This document shows positions 32,714 to 44,879 of a stretch of 64,000 bases of DNA, piece after piece (position 1 is the stretch's first letter; the number at the start of each line of letters is the position of its first letter). The notes under the pieces are model-generated. The model saw nothing but the letters and a program-made list of their open reading frames with translations. It searched no databases and was not told the DNA's origin. The position numbers and the translations under genes were made by a program. Origin of the DNA: Chrysoperla carnea. Its lineage: Eukaryota; Arthropoda; Insecta; Neuroptera; Chrysopidae. The stretch lies in NCBI RefSeq assembly GCF_905475395.1, contig NC_058341.1, positions 65,851,501 through 65,915,500 of the forward strand. Reading direction: 5' to 3'.

Positions 32714-33847
32714 TTATAAGTTATCAAAAAACGTTTTATAATACTGAGGCATGACAGCGACAGATTTTTTAATCTTAGCAAAAAGAGCCAACAAACCTTT
32801 CTTTTTTTTCTCACTTATTCCCATCTTCTTCTTGTAAGCCCTTTTCAAAGGCCCAAATGTACCCTGTTCAGGAATTGAAGAAACACGCTTGCCACCACGC
32901 TTTTTCTGCTGCAAAACATCTACGCACATGAATTCCGATTGCGCATACGACGTTTTAACTAGAAGATGTCCAGGGTTTGCCTTGGTTACTTTAACAACGC
33001 ACACATCAGCAATGCGAATTGTTTTATAATTCTCGTTTTTAAAAATTTCCTTCATTCCCATGTCCTATGACAATTCTTTGAAATCGAAAAAATCTTCAAA
33101 ACCCATTTCTTCATGGACAATGTACGGCTTACCATTCTTTTTAGCTTGCCTGACCAAGCTTAAATACTGCTCTGGTACGTAGATGGGAGCTCTCTTTTTA
33201 AACTGCCTGATTGACCGTTCAATTAAAGAATGAATGTGATCCCCTTCATTTTGCGTGTGCCCGGCTACAAGAAATTTGTGCGTGATGGAATTTATATTTT
33301 CCAAAACTGAAACAGCATTAATATACAAAGCAAAAATATACCGATTTTTGTTTTGCCCCACACAATTATCTGAGTAGAAAATAATATCTATTTTCCCAGT
33401 CGCTTTTTCGTTACAAGTTTGCAAATAGTACCAAACGCAGGAACCTATTTCAATGGCCCCCCTGTTTGCAATACCTTCATGCCACATGTAGCAGAAAGCG
33501 TCAGTCGTTTTCAATTCATAAATTGATAGATTGTAAACGTTCAATTTTGATACATAATAAAATGAAGAGGAATCACCTTGTGGGCATGGAAGAGCTGCTT
33601 GTAAATCGTATACTGCCACGACAGCATTGGGTGATTCCTTGTCAGTTGACTTCTCAATTCTTGCTAGATCTTTCTCTTGTATGTGTTTGTTATAGTCTTC
33701 CAGCAGGTTTTGTTTCTCTTCTTCTGTGCAATTTCGAAAACTTTCACAATAGTCACAAGCGTCTTTTTTGGGAACGAAAAAGAAGATATTAAACTCCTCT
33801 TTGAAAATCTTATAATACATCAGGTAATTGGCATGTGGTTTCTTCAC
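32714..33847 (-). pseudogene. DUF7869-type transposon protein, one in-frame stop
   Basis: Two ORFs (33847-33065 and 33061-32714) are in the same frame and separated by a single TAG at 33067-33065. The first has HANYLMYYKIFKEEFNIFF, PKKDACDYC (zinc pair), VYDLQAALPCPQGDSSSFYY, IGSCVWYYL, FYSDNCVGQNKNR and GHTQNEGDHIHSLIE, the order seen in DUF7869 proteins. Spaced Asp/Glu residues (YDLQ, YSDN, HSLIE) suggest an RNase H/DDE-like fold, but that is inference. The second part is a basic C-terminal region (KRAYKKKMGISEKKKK). The usual segment before HANYLMYYK is missing. Confidence 0.65.
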
Positions 33848-34399
33848 TTACTCTGTAGGATTAATTAGCGCTTGATTATTCTCCTTTTCAGATTCAAGAT
33901 CAGGTAAAGAAATGTTGCTCTTTGCTTTTTTTATTGTAGGGGTTGCTGTGTCATCCTCAGTAATGCGTTTTCCGTAGTCGCATGTTGTGAGTCGATCCAC
34001 AACTTCTTGATGACTGTTGTCGTCAATAGGAAATGGCAGTTTCACGTTCTCATTTTCTATATTTTTGACGGAAGAATTGTTTTTTTGTTGGGAGCTGTTG
34101 CTTACCTCTGTAGGATTAATTAGCGCTTGATTATTCTCCTTTTCAGATTCAAGATCAGGTGAAGAAATGTTGTTCTTTGCTTTTTTGATTGTAGGGGTTG
34201 CTGTGTCATCCTCAGTAATGCGTTTTCCGTAGCCGCATGTTGTGGGTCGTTCCACAACTTCTTGATGACTGTTGTCGTCAATAGGAAATGGCAGTTTCAC
34301 ATTCTCATTTTCTATATTTTTGACGGAAGGACAGTCATGAACTTGATCATAATTTGTTCTCCCCAAACTGACGAGGTAGTGTCCGCGGCTTCCCTTCAT
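33848..34399 (-). CDS. Repeat-containing N-terminal exon (183 aa)
   Basis: Two near-identical 255-bp units encode 85-residue repeats (from SVKNIENENV to ALINPTE). The last unit lacks one G relative to the first, converting GAGGTAAGC into GAGTAAGTG and giving a stop in frame, but also creating a GTAAGT donor. It is probably the N-terminal region of the same transposon protein, with charged, disordered sequence. Function unknown. Confidence 0.5.
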   Translation of the reverse strand: MKGSRGHYLVSLGRTNYDQVHDCPSVKNIENENVKLPFPIDDNSHQEVVERPTTCGYGKRITEDDTATPTIKKAKNNISSPDLESEKENNQALINPTEVSNSSQQKNNSSVKNIENENVKLPFPIDDNSHQEVVDRLTTCDYGKRITEDDTATPTIKKAKSNISLPDLESEKENNQALINPTE

Positions 34400-34590
34400 T
34401 TCCTGAAAAGAGTATCAATATTTGCTTACTGGGGTGAAGATTAAAGTACCTAATCCGAAAAATTATGTTATTTGTTAATTTTTAATTTGGGAACTCCTAG
34501 GTAGGTGCATTTATATCATTACAACATTGGAATCCCATTTCTAAAAGAAAAAGAAAAAAAAAAGAAAGAAAAAAAAAATTGAAAAAAATA

Positions 34591-34633
34591 CAGCAGAGTC
34601 GCGCTAATCCGAAAATCCGGTTAATACGAACAC
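34591..34633 (+). mobile_element. Tigger/pogo-type terminus (fragment)
   Basis: cagcagagtcgcgctaatccg followed by aaaatccggttaatacgaac, preceded by TA, matches the style of Tigger terminal inverted repeats (CAGT.GA..CTCG.TTATCCG). I did not find the opposite end, so this is a partial or very diverged copy. The rest of 34634-35112 is AT-rich without a gene. Confidence 0.45.
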
Positions 34634-35112
34634 TATTTACTTGTGGAGAGAAAAAAAATGCGTCTAAACCTAATAAAATTTTGTTTCAAACAGTTCAAAA
34701 AAGCAATTTTTCAATTTTAAAGGACGAAAAGAAAAGATGTTTTATCGTGGATTATTGTTGTGAAAATAAGGAAAGTAAAAAAATACGGCTACAAAATACA
34801 AAGAACTGTACGGAACGTTAAAGAGTTAAACTTAATTATGTAAATTACAACTATTATGTAGTGTATAAATTTAAGTAATCTTAACGTGTTTAGTGAGAAA
34901 ATTCGTTAGTCACAAGTAAAATATGGGTCTAGTATTTATAAAAAGAAAAAAAATTATACGTTAGTTTCATGTTAGTACACTAAAATGGCAAAAATTCGAA
35001 AAGAAATGATTGTTTCTCCTTGAAAATACGAATTCATTTGAGATGTAAACATAGTAAAATTGTATAGCTGAAAATACGGAACAATAGAATGAAACCAAAG
35101 AAAAAACAGTTC

Positions 35113-36130
35113 TCAGTAGCTTACAAGAATTGCTAATCTGGATTCATTCAAAGAGGAGAAAAAAATAATTTTGCACAAAAAATAGTAGTTAGCAGACTGC
35201 TTACCTTTTTCGGGAAGACAGTTATATTTTGGTTTGTAATAGTTTTGCTCAGAAAAGTGCGATGAAACTCTTTTCTTCCCTGTCCACTTTTTGAGATATA
35301 ATAGTCTTTCACAAAACAAACGAACTTTCTGAAGCGACTTCACAATGCTATCTGAAATGTAATGGTCTTTCTCAAAACTTGTCAAAAGGGAGGGGAGATG
35401 TCATAATTTCAAGCAGAGCGCCCTGGCGGTTTGAATAAAAGTACAAGTTAGAACCGTGTTCCACATAATTTCTCACACGATTTTGAGTTATTCTATCTCT
35501 TCTATTCTATTCTATTCTTCCAAATCGACGCATTATTAACTACCAAATCGCAGAATTCACGTTTGGTAATATTTAATTGTCCTTGTATTTGATAATATTA
35601 GGGATGCTTTCGTTTCAACCTGAAATGGATTTAAATGAATTTCAGTAAAATAATTTAATACATTTTAGATTTCATTAAATAAAAAGCTTACCGTATTTGA
35701 TTTCCCTCCACAGTGTGACATTTTTTTTTTATTTGTGGCCAAAATATCTCCAAATTATCTTCTCCTATTAACGAAACGAGGCATTTAACCTCTACGATGC
35801 CTTCGGTCAAGATAATGGATTTTCAAAGTCAATAAACAGACCGCATCTTTCAATTGCTACATTATTCTGTATTTCATACAAATTTAATGCCACCGTTTCA
35901 TTGATACGGCCATATTCCATTGATTTTGAAAATACTTCTCCACCATATAGCAAATTTTTAACTAAATTATGTGGGGAAGTTGTTTCTTTATAAGTCAACA
36001 TGCTCTTGCGAAGTTCTCGCCATTTTTCGTTGTCATGCTAACCCCTTGTTTCTTCCTCGAGTTTTCGTTATGTAATTATTGATGGTACGTTGTTTTTTAA
36101 TCGTAAAAGAAATTTTTTTGCTTCCTCCAA
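35113..36130 (-). pseudogene. YqaJ-type nuclease pseudogene
   Basis: Scattered frames give a YqaJ domain in order: DNEKWRELRKSMLTY (36030-35990), MEYGRINETVALNLYE (35910-35870), CGLFIDFENPLS then, one frame over, EGIVEVKCLVSLIGEDN (35835-35740), and SFEKDHYISDSIVKSLQKVR (35380-35300) with a typical FxERLLYL tail. The expected A-S-P-D-G between FENPL and IVEVKC is lost in a deletion, which removes a catalytic acid. An intron near 35385-35700 is likely. It sits immediately downstream of the Mutator-like gene on the same strand. Confidence 0.6.
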
Positions 36131-36150
36131 CATGGCTTCTTCACTAATAT

Positions 36151-38700
36151 CTAGTTAGGAGGCATGAGGCCCGTAATTTTTATCAGGTCCAGCAAAACTT
36201 TTCTTCTCTTACGGCATCTGGGAGCCGAGCTTGCTTTTCTTTTCATAGCTTTATTGGCCCTTCTTAAAAATACTTTACTAAATGTTTGACCAATGGTCTT
36301 GAATTTATAAGAAGATGGGCCTAAATGCCAACTCGGTCCACTAATATGCGATAGAGCCGCGCCAACGCTACGCATTTCATATCCACCTCGTTTCGTTAAG
36401 TTTGTCCTCTTCCCCCCAGTAAACTGTGACACTAAGGACATTTATCTATAAAAAAGAAAAAAGAATTAAAACCTTCCACCCAAAAGCTTTCTTATAATTA
36501 TTTAGTTTTCAGTTGGGTACTATACCTCTCTGCTTCATTGGTTGTTTCGTTGAAAACTACACGATCTGCTTTCCTAATAATGTGATCAAATATTACTTTA
36601 ATTTCCTCTAGAACTCCAGTTTTTTTTAGTTCAGGAATGAAACCCTTTTCATTCAAAATTTTTCGTTTGCAAAATTAATCACTAAAATAAAAATTTCAAA
36701 CATGGTTTCATTTTTTTTCCATTATCTATTGATTATTTTGTCATAAAATTTTAAGAATGCTACATATATGGATATTATATGAATTAAAAAACAAAATTAT
36801 TCAAGTAATAACCTTTTGTAGGTATATTTTTGATTTACTAAGAAAAAGCCGAAAGTTTAAATTTATAACAAAAAGGTATTATAAAAATTTGATAAGAAAA
36901 TTAATCCTTTATTATTATTTTAAAATTAATCCTTTTTCACAAAACAATTTAAAATAAAAAGGCTTTTATTTCATAAAAATTTGACTTTCAGGTATAGGTA
37001 TTATTTACTAAAAAAAGCCGATACGTTTTGCAATTAAAAAAATTTATGTTAGGCGTTGGAGGTATATTTTATTATTTAAAAGTTAATAAAAATAAAAGAT
37101 TTAAATTTATAATCCAAAATAATATTAATAAACCATATTTTTTATTTACCTAAGAAAAGTTATTCGCATGGATTTAATAATTTTAAAGATTGTTTCTTTG
37201 CTAATGATTTAAAATTTAAGACTAAAAAATTAAAAAAATTTATAGTTTACCTGCAGTCAGTGTGGTTTCCAAAGATATGGAACGGAGCATTAATTAAACG
37301 TCTCCTCAACTCTGCCACATTTTGATCACGACCAGTATTTTTTATCAAAATGCATATGGTTTTAACAAGTCGTTCTAAATTTGATATGCCACTAACTTTT
37401 TTCGTCAAAATGCGCCTGGCGCTTAGTTGATATTTAGTATTTTTAGCCAATTTGTGTAGTTTGTCACTTGCACAACGAGTCTTGTGATTTGCGCATTCAA
37501 TTTTCTCAACTAGTCGGCCGTATGTCACTTTTTATTTTATTTTCGCAAATACATTTGAATCACTATCACCTACGAAATTAATTTTATGTATATCACAATT
37601 GTTATTATAACAAAAATTCATGTTAGCATTTATTTCATATTAGTTTAATTTTTCTTACCAATGTAAAATTTGTAAATAAGCCCGTGCTGTTCCATTCCCG
37701 TAGAGGGGCCGTCATAATTTTTAAAACATGTATGTGGTTTTATAACGTCTTGCCTTTTATAATAATGGCTCATAGCACATACCTTATTTTTGACACCCAA
37801 AAATAAAATTTTTTTGTTGCTGCTCCTATTATTACAGCCTAAAAATAATTTTAAAATAAACCAAAATTAGTATAGTAATAATTTAAAATTAAAGAATGTT
37901 GTTGGTGATATACTTACAACTACTGATGAAGCGCTATAACCGTGGCCATATGACCTTTTGCGCCAACCGCCATCTCCTATATTGATAATGAAGGGTATTC
38001 CATCAGGAGTAACGTGGCCTTTCTCAAGAGCAATCCTCTTCTCTTCTTCGCCAGCTTCCTTCATTTTGATAGCCAATTGATCATCCCATACCTTTAAGAT
38101 AAAAAATTTGTATTGGATATCAAACTATTAATTATTATTATAATTTATGTTATATTAGTCCCACATTTTTAGTATGTCTACTAAATGTTCGGAACGTGAC
38201 CGGTGGAATGTTTAGAACACCAAGCAATTCTTCACATTGTTGATGCCCTATCCCAATGCTAATGCACCCCCAAATCAACGAATCGTTTACATCCTCTGCC
38301 GAATGTGTGGAAATTACAGTGGTTTTTTCACATGTGTCACAATAAAAATTTAATAGACTTTTTAACCCCCGGCTAATTTCCTTCTGAAAAATCATTTTTC
38401 CAGAAGTACATTTTATTGAATGTAAAACCACAGATTCATATTGGCGAAGGACAAATCCTAAATCCAAATTCTTGAGCCCTTCAATAAATCCGCGATGTTT
38501 AGTGGAACTGCAGTATCTTGTTCTACTATTAAACTGTACTCATCTGAAGAACTGTTAAAAAAAATCCGTAAATAAAATATGTATTTTAGAAACTGAACAA
38601 TTTAAGATAAATACTTTGAATTGGACTGGACTAATTGGCTAGTAGACGCATCAATATCAGGGAAAGATACATTTTCAGTCGGTGTTATATCAGTGGCCAT
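36151..38700 (-). pseudogene. Mutator-like transposase gene, seven exons, decayed
   Basis: Exons by splice sites: 38700-38615, 38551-38165, 38091-37918, 37838-37659, 37569-37251, 36681-36526 and 36445-36151. Diagnostic pieces are SGKMIFQKEISRGLKSLL with CDTC (exon 2), EAGEEEKRIA then IGDGGWRKRSYGHGYSASS (exon 3, catalytic Asp region DG.W..R), PHTCFKNYDGPSTGMEQ (exon 4), DSDSNVFAKI then KIECANHKTRC and HIFGNHTDC (exon 5), KKTGVLEEIKVIF (exon 6), and SQFTGGKRTN and RGGYEMRSV (exon 7). This is the insect Mutator-like transposase domain layout. Breaks are a frame shift in exon 2, a seven-A run in exon 4, another shift in exon 5, and nonsense codons at the starts of exons 6 and 7. Confidence 0.75.
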
Positions 38701-39035
38701 GGGTTGAATATTTTCAGTCGAAGCGAAACGCCTATTTATGAAATAATTCTAGTTTTTTCTAGAACATTCTAGAACAAACAAATTAGAATTGTTCATGTTC
38801 GATTGTTTTCATTTTAAATCTTGTCCGCACTTTGTTCAATACTTAATTATATTATGAAAACATATGTAAAAGAAAACTGTAAAGAATGAGAAAATCATTT
38901 TTTTTTTTTATATATCCGGAACTTTGTATTGTTACAACAGATATTACGTATAATTATTATAATCCAGTCAGTTGAGAAATACTTAAATGACGTAATTAAT
39001 GCAACAATACTGAACGTAGCAGAAAATAAATGTAA
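38701..39035. other. AT-rich spacer
   Basis: No gene is seen; short tctagaa direct repeats lie near 38750-38775. Confidence 0.4.
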
Positions 39036-39040
39036 CATTC

Positions 39041-39318
39041 TTTTAAAAATGTTTGAAATAAAACACTGATTCCTTTTTAAATTATCGCTTTAATCACCAT
39101 TTAACATCACAATTAACACAACTCAACTGAAACAAGTTCAAGTAGAAACTGTACATTGATCATATAAAAACGAATTTGTTCTGGATTCTTCTAGAAAAAA
39201 CATTTTCTGTTGTTCTTTGATGCAAAAAAGAATTAGTTCATTAACTTTCCAATAGATGGCGCTCATATCAACTTTTTATTTAACCATTTTACACTAGTAA
39301 CTCTTGATATTTCTAACA
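39041..39318 (-). repeat. copia 3' LTR
   Basis: It matches 43418-43741 except for a 46-bp deletion after caagttcaa. On the minus strand it starts TGTTAGAAATATC, preceded by a purine stretch (AATGGGAG) serving as polypurine tract. The inner boundary is certain to within about 10 bases. Confidence 0.8.
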
Positions 39319-42300
39319 CTCCCATTAAAAGTTGATATGGATGCCTTATATTTTTTTAATCCTAAATTATATCTAAGTCTCACAAAATTATTTCTACTAA
39401 TACCTTTAGTAAAAATATCAGCCTTCTGATCTTTACTATTAACATATAAAATCTTAATTACTTTTTCCTTAACTAAATCCTTAATATAATGGTATCTGAT
39501 ATCAAAGTGTTTACTCCTTGGAAGCTTCATCCTCGATGACACAGATGGCACTCTTGTTGTCCACATGTAAGGTAATGACTTTGTCTTCTCCGGTCAGTTC
39601 TACATACAAATTTCGGATTCAAATGGCTTCTCTTGCTGCTTCACTTGCTGCCACATATTCTGCCTCAGTTGTTGATAAAACTACAAGTCTTTGTTTTCTG
39701 GATGCCCATGATACAGCTACACCTCCATGTTGAAATACATATCCACTAGTTGACTTTCTATCATCTGTATCTCCAGCAAAATCTGCATCTGAATAACCTT
39801 CCAAATCTCCTTCAGTTTGGTAAAGAAGACCATATTCTTTAGTTCCTTGTAAGTATTTTAAAATTTTCTTGACACCATTCCAATGAATTGTCTTTGGATC
39901 TTCTAAGAATTGACTTGCTCGACTCACCGCATAGCTGATATCTGGCCTTGAAATGATAGCTAAAAACATGAGACTTCCAACTGCCTCTCGATATGGCACT
40001 TCATTTTTGACACTTTTCAGTTTGTGTGGATGGTCTTTTTCACTGAGTGATTGAGTAGCATCCACTGGTACTGAGCTTGGATTGGAATCATCACTTCCAA
40101 ATCTACTGAGCACTTTTTCAATGTAATTTTTCTGGTGGATGAAGATTGAGCCATTTTTCTGAATAATTTCCATACCCAAATAATAGTGCAATGGTGAACT
40201 TAAAACCTTGAAAGTATCTTTTAGTCCATTGATCAGTTTTTTCAATTCTTCTGGATTTTTAGCTGCAAATAGTCCATCATCCACATAAATTGCAACAAAC
40301 ATAGAATGATTTTGATTTAAAAAAATACATGGACCAACTTTGCTCTGTTTTAAATCATATTTCTTGAGAAATTCAGTAAATCAATTATTCCACATTTTTC
40401 CAGACTGTTTAAAGCCATAAATACTTTGTTTCAGCTTACATTATCAATTCCATCTTCATAGCCTTTTGGTTGATCCATATACAATTCTTCATCTAATTTT
40501 GCATACAAGTAGGCTGTAGTCACATCAAATTGTTCCAGCATCATATTTTCTTTTACAGCCAATGACAAAATAAGTCTGATTGAGTCATATCTGGCTACTG
40601 GACTTGAAATTTCTGTATAATCGATGCTATATATCTGAGAATAACCACAGCATACTAATCTGGCTTTATATCTTTCAATTTGACCATGTTCATTTCTTTT
40701 AATTCTGTACACCCATTTATTTTTAAGAGCTTTCCTGTCTGCTGGTAATTCGCTCAAAATCCAAACTTTGTGCTTCTTCATAGATTCCATTTCCTTATTC
40801 ATTGCCTGTTTCCATTGTTCATGATTTTCATCTTTTATTGCTTCTTCATAAGTTCTTGGTTCCAGTGGTTCAGCTCCAGTAATTAAAGCTTCTGCGATTA
40901 CACTTGCTGGATCATAAGTGTATCTAGCTGGTTTTCTTATTTTATTTCTGTCTCTCAATTTCCTGGTAGATTCAACGGTCTTATCTCCATCTGAATCTTC
41001 GGAACTTTCTGCTGATCTATATTCATTCTCATCATCTTCTTTTTTTGCTTCAATTTCCTTTTCTTTATGAGTTCCTTCTTCATTTTCATCTTTTTCAGTA
41101 ATTTTGAGATTTCTCTGTTCAGATTCAGGTTCTCTAAAGATGACATCTCTGTGTAATTCGATTTTTCCAGTATTTTCAAAATATACTTTATAGCCTTTGA
41201 CATTTTCATCATAGTCCACAAAAATTCCTTTTCTTGATTTTTCATCCCATTTTCTTCTTTTCTGCTTTGGGATATGGCAATAAACTTCTGAACCAAATAC
41301 TTTCAAATTTTCAATTTCTGCACCTTTACCAAACCACAATTCATTAGGTGTTTTTCCAGGGACTGATGAAGTTCAGGATGTATACCATAGTATTGACAGC
41401 TTCAGCCCAAAATTTCTTTGGCACTTTCGCTGCACATCTTAAAGTTCTGGCTCCTTCAACAATGGTTCGCAAGTCTCTTTCAGCAGATCCATTTTGCTCC
41501 GGTGCATATCCAACAGTAGTCTGATGTCTGATTCCATATCTGCTCAAAATTTCTTTGACTTCTTCATTACAATCTTCTGTGCCTCGATCTGTTCTCAGTA
41601 CTTTAACTTTTCTGCCAGTTTCTGTTTTCACTCTTCTGATGTAATCGCTCAAAATTCTTTTGACTTCACTTTTTTGTTTCAAGAAAAATACTTTTCTGTA
41701 ATGTGAGAAGTCATCTTTGAACAGGATAAAGTACCTGCTCCCACCGATCGAGTATTCTACTGGTCCGCATACATCTGAGTGGATTATTTCGCCTGGTTCA
41801 TGTGTTTTAGTAATAGTTGTTGGAAATGGCTTTCTTTGTTGTTTTCCAAACACACAAGGCTCACAAAATTTTTCGTTCTTATCTGTTTTGATGTTGAATT
41901 TCTCCAAAATTTTCTTCACATGATTCATATTTTGATGACCCAAACGTTGATGCCATAATTTTAAACTGGTTAGATTTACTTGACCGACTGATTGAATTTC
42001 TTCATTGATTTTGGCATTCAACACTCACAAGCTTCCTTTGAGTGTTCCATCTAATATTTTGACATTATTTGATAGTACTTCTCTCAATAGAACTTTTTCT
42101 TCGAAGTCTTTGGCCCATGTTTTCAATTCAATTGTACCTTCACCATACGCTTGGATTCCTTTTCCATCACCCAAACTGACAGTTCGTTCTCCTTGGAATG
42201 ATTTGTAATTTTTGAGGTAATTCTTGTTGTAGGTCATATGTTGGGTAGCTCCAGAATCGATGATCCATGATTCACCATGTGGATTTTCTGTATACGAGCT

Positions 42301-43096
42301 CAAAGCAGCACTGAAGTTTAAACTTTCTTTCTTCATTCTGCAATCTTTCTGGAAATGCCCAATTTTTCCGCAGTTGTGACACTTGATACCTTGTTTGATT
42401 CGACAGTTGAGCTGAATGTGACCCAATTTTCCACAGTGGTAACACTTCTTCACATTATCTTGCTTATTGGCATTTGGATTTTTGTCCCATTTTCCTCTTT
42501 GCTGAAATCTGTTTTCCTTTCTGTGACTGACAAGCATTGTTTTCTTCCTTTGACTCTGATTTTTCTGTGGATAACTTATTTGTCAACCTTTCTTCGTCAA
42601 TCAACAATCGGGCAGTGAGATTGTTCAGCTTCTTTTCTTCTGCAGGCGTACTGTCCCAAGCTGAATGGAAGTGCGCAAATTCGGGTGGCAGGGTATTCAG
42701 AATTTTGGCTTTCAGCATTCCTTCGGATACATTTTCACCCAGTTCTTTCATTTGACTCACCAGGTGTTCCAGCTTTGAGATGTGGTTACCAACACCATCC
42801 TCTTTATTGTAGACTACATTGTAAAATTTCTGTTTCAGATTGTGTAATGAGGCGTCAGATTTGTGACCATACACAGCATCCAATTTGTTCAACATCACTT
42901 ACTGAAGTTACTTTGACCCTTTAAGCAGCATTCTCAACTTGATTCCAGTTTTTCAACTTTTCAGCATCTGTTGGTTTCTCTGTGTGGAGCAACTCGCCAT
43001 TTTTCATGCTTTTCAAGATGATCGTAATTTGGAATTTCCATGCTTGGTTGGCACTTTTCATTACCCACCAGCTTGATGGTTTTCAATTCTTCCATC
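39294..43096 (-). pseudogene. copia gag-pol polyprotein, several frame breaks
   Basis: Gag begins near 43096 (MEELKTIKLVGN), soon shifts frame, then continues at 42898-42464 as a UBN2-type gag (YNVVYNKEDGVGNHI, LPPEFAHFHSAW). 42537-42025 carries two CCHC knuckles (CYHCGKLGHIQLNC, CHNCGKIGHFQKDC) and the protease motif IDSGATQHM. 42024-41344 carries the pre-integrase and integrase core (IHSDVCGP, RTDRGTE, NGSAERD). 41339-40431 has the start of RT (WVYRIKRNEHGQ, FDVTTAYLYAKLDEELYM). 40302-39619 has YVDD and RNase H (DADFAGDTDDRKSTSGY, TTEAEYVAA). 39566-39294 has the tail (DQKADIFTKGI). In copia these form one polyprotein; here at least five frameshifts or stops separate the parts. Confidence 0.9.
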
Positions 43097-43403
43097 TTTT
43101 CACAGCACATTTACACTTCACTGTATCACTTTTCACAAGTTTTTACTTTTAAACCGCGATTCACAACACTACACAACTCTACACTGTGATTTTTAATGAT
43201 TCGGAACACTTTTATTGCGATTCACTATAATTCACAACACTAAAGTTTCACAAATTTTCGTTTTTTCATTACAGTTTACTGAGTTTTACACTGTTTTTAA
43301 AATTATTTTCAACAATTCACTTTACCACGATTTAACACAGTTCACAACACTATTTTTCATTTTACTTCACTTAATTTCACTTATTTTCACTAAAAATGGC
43401 CAA

Positions 43404-43417
43404 TTGGGCCCATAATC
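43404..43417 (-). promoter_or_regulatory. Primer binding site (internal initiator Met tRNA)
   Basis: The plus strand reads ttgggcccataatc, which matches the anticodon stem-loop of initiator Met tRNA (tgggcccataacc). Its complement on the minus strand is the copia-type primer site, which uses an internal tRNA fragment instead of the 3' end. It lies directly inside the 5' LTR. Confidence 0.8.
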
Positions 43418-43741
43418 TTTTAAGAATGTTTGAAATAAAACACTGATTACTTTTTAAATTATCGCTTTAATCACCATTTAACATCACAATTAACACAACT
43501 CAACTGAAACAAGTTCAAAAATTCATCACTATTTATATAAAAATCTAAATCTACTAAAAAAATTTAGAAACTGTACATTGATCATATATAAAACGAATTT
43601 GTTCTGGATTCTTCTAGAAAAAACATTTTCTGTTGTTCTTTGATGCAAAAAAAAATTAGTTCATTAACTTTCCAATAGATGGCGCTCATATCAACTTTTT
43701 ATTTAACCATTTTACACTAGTAACTCTTGATATTTCTAACA
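43418..43741 (-). repeat. copia 5' LTR
   Basis: This is the full-length partner of the left LTR (324 bp versus 278), with the same end …gatatttctaaca. Confidence 0.8.
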
Positions 43742-43746
43742 CATTC

Positions 43747-44879
43747 TTTGTGGAAAACTATAGTAAAAATCTGCATAAATATAGTGATTTTAGAAAAAAA
43801 AATTAATGGTTTAGAAACCACATTTCCAAGTGAAAATATTTTTAAAGTGATAATACAGTGATAAGTGCAAATAATGGGAATTAGTGATAATACAGTGAAA
43901 AATGGATAGACAAACATTTCTAAATGTGTTGTTAATAATAAAGCGAATGAATTATAGTGGAAAAGAGGTACAAAGTATTTTTAAAGTGACGAAATCGAGG
44001 AATAATGAAAATGACTAGATAGGAAATTTAGTAGGAAGTGGCCAAACATGCTTTTCCCGTGGATCAATTTTAATAACCTATTGTAGTTCTTCAATAAGTA
44101 CATAATAAGGAATGTGTACCTCAAAATTTAAGAAAAAGAATATTTTTTCAATCTATTAAACGGTTGTAAAATATTTTGTCCCGTACACGGGACAAAAGTT
44201 ATCATAAGTTTAAGGTTTTTCGATACCAAAACGAAAATGTGGCCAAAAAACTTTAATTTTGTGTGTCAATTAATGAGTACGCGTTCTTATGCAGTCAATT
44301 TAAACATCTGAAATTTGGTACGATTCCCATCATAAATGAATTATGATTCTATGGCTTACATTGAAAATTTAATAATATTTTCTAACAAATTTATATCAGT
44401 AATTAACTGAATTTACATACAAAAAACACTGTTCAAACCATAGATAATAAATATTTATATTATACTATAGATATGCATCTCTATCATCACTCCGGAAACT
44501 TGCAGATTTAGTTCTCACTCGACTCACGAGATAACGCTTGAATCAATCGACCGTCTTTTTTAAAATACTCAATGCCAAATTCTAAATACAAGTTAAATTT
44601 TTGGATTTTTTTTGTTTTACTGCTTTAGAACATGTTTTGGTATCACATTTTTATTTGAAATGCTATCAAATATCCTTTTTTCCAAATCATGTACTTAAAA
44701 CAGAAAAACTAAAAAATAATTTTAACATTTTAAAGAAAAAACAAACGCTTTTAATTTATAAAATTTTATTAAACAACTAATCTTTTATATTTATTTACAC
44801 TTTTATATCTAATTTTTAAATTGTGTTTCTTACAACTAGAATTAAAACTAATAATTGCAAATACGCAAACTTAGGTAAA
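43747..44879. other. AT-rich region, no gene seen
   Basis: There are no coding patterns. Short imperfect repeats of gataatacagtgaa occur at 43850-43895. Confidence 0.5.

Larger units (their letters stand above)
39041..43741 (-). mobile_element. copia-type LTR retrotransposon, complete but broken
   Basis: Matching LTRs flank gag-pol in minus orientation, with 5-bp flanks cattc at 39036-39040 and 43742-43746 as a probable target-site duplication. The internal order is gag, zinc knuckles, protease, integrase, RT, RNase H. The left LTR lacks 46 bp present in the right one. Confidence 0.85.

Noticed and set aside
40955-41296. Lys/Glu-rich minus-strand ORF of 113 aa
   Set aside because: It overlaps the copia polyprotein in another frame and has only low-complexity content.
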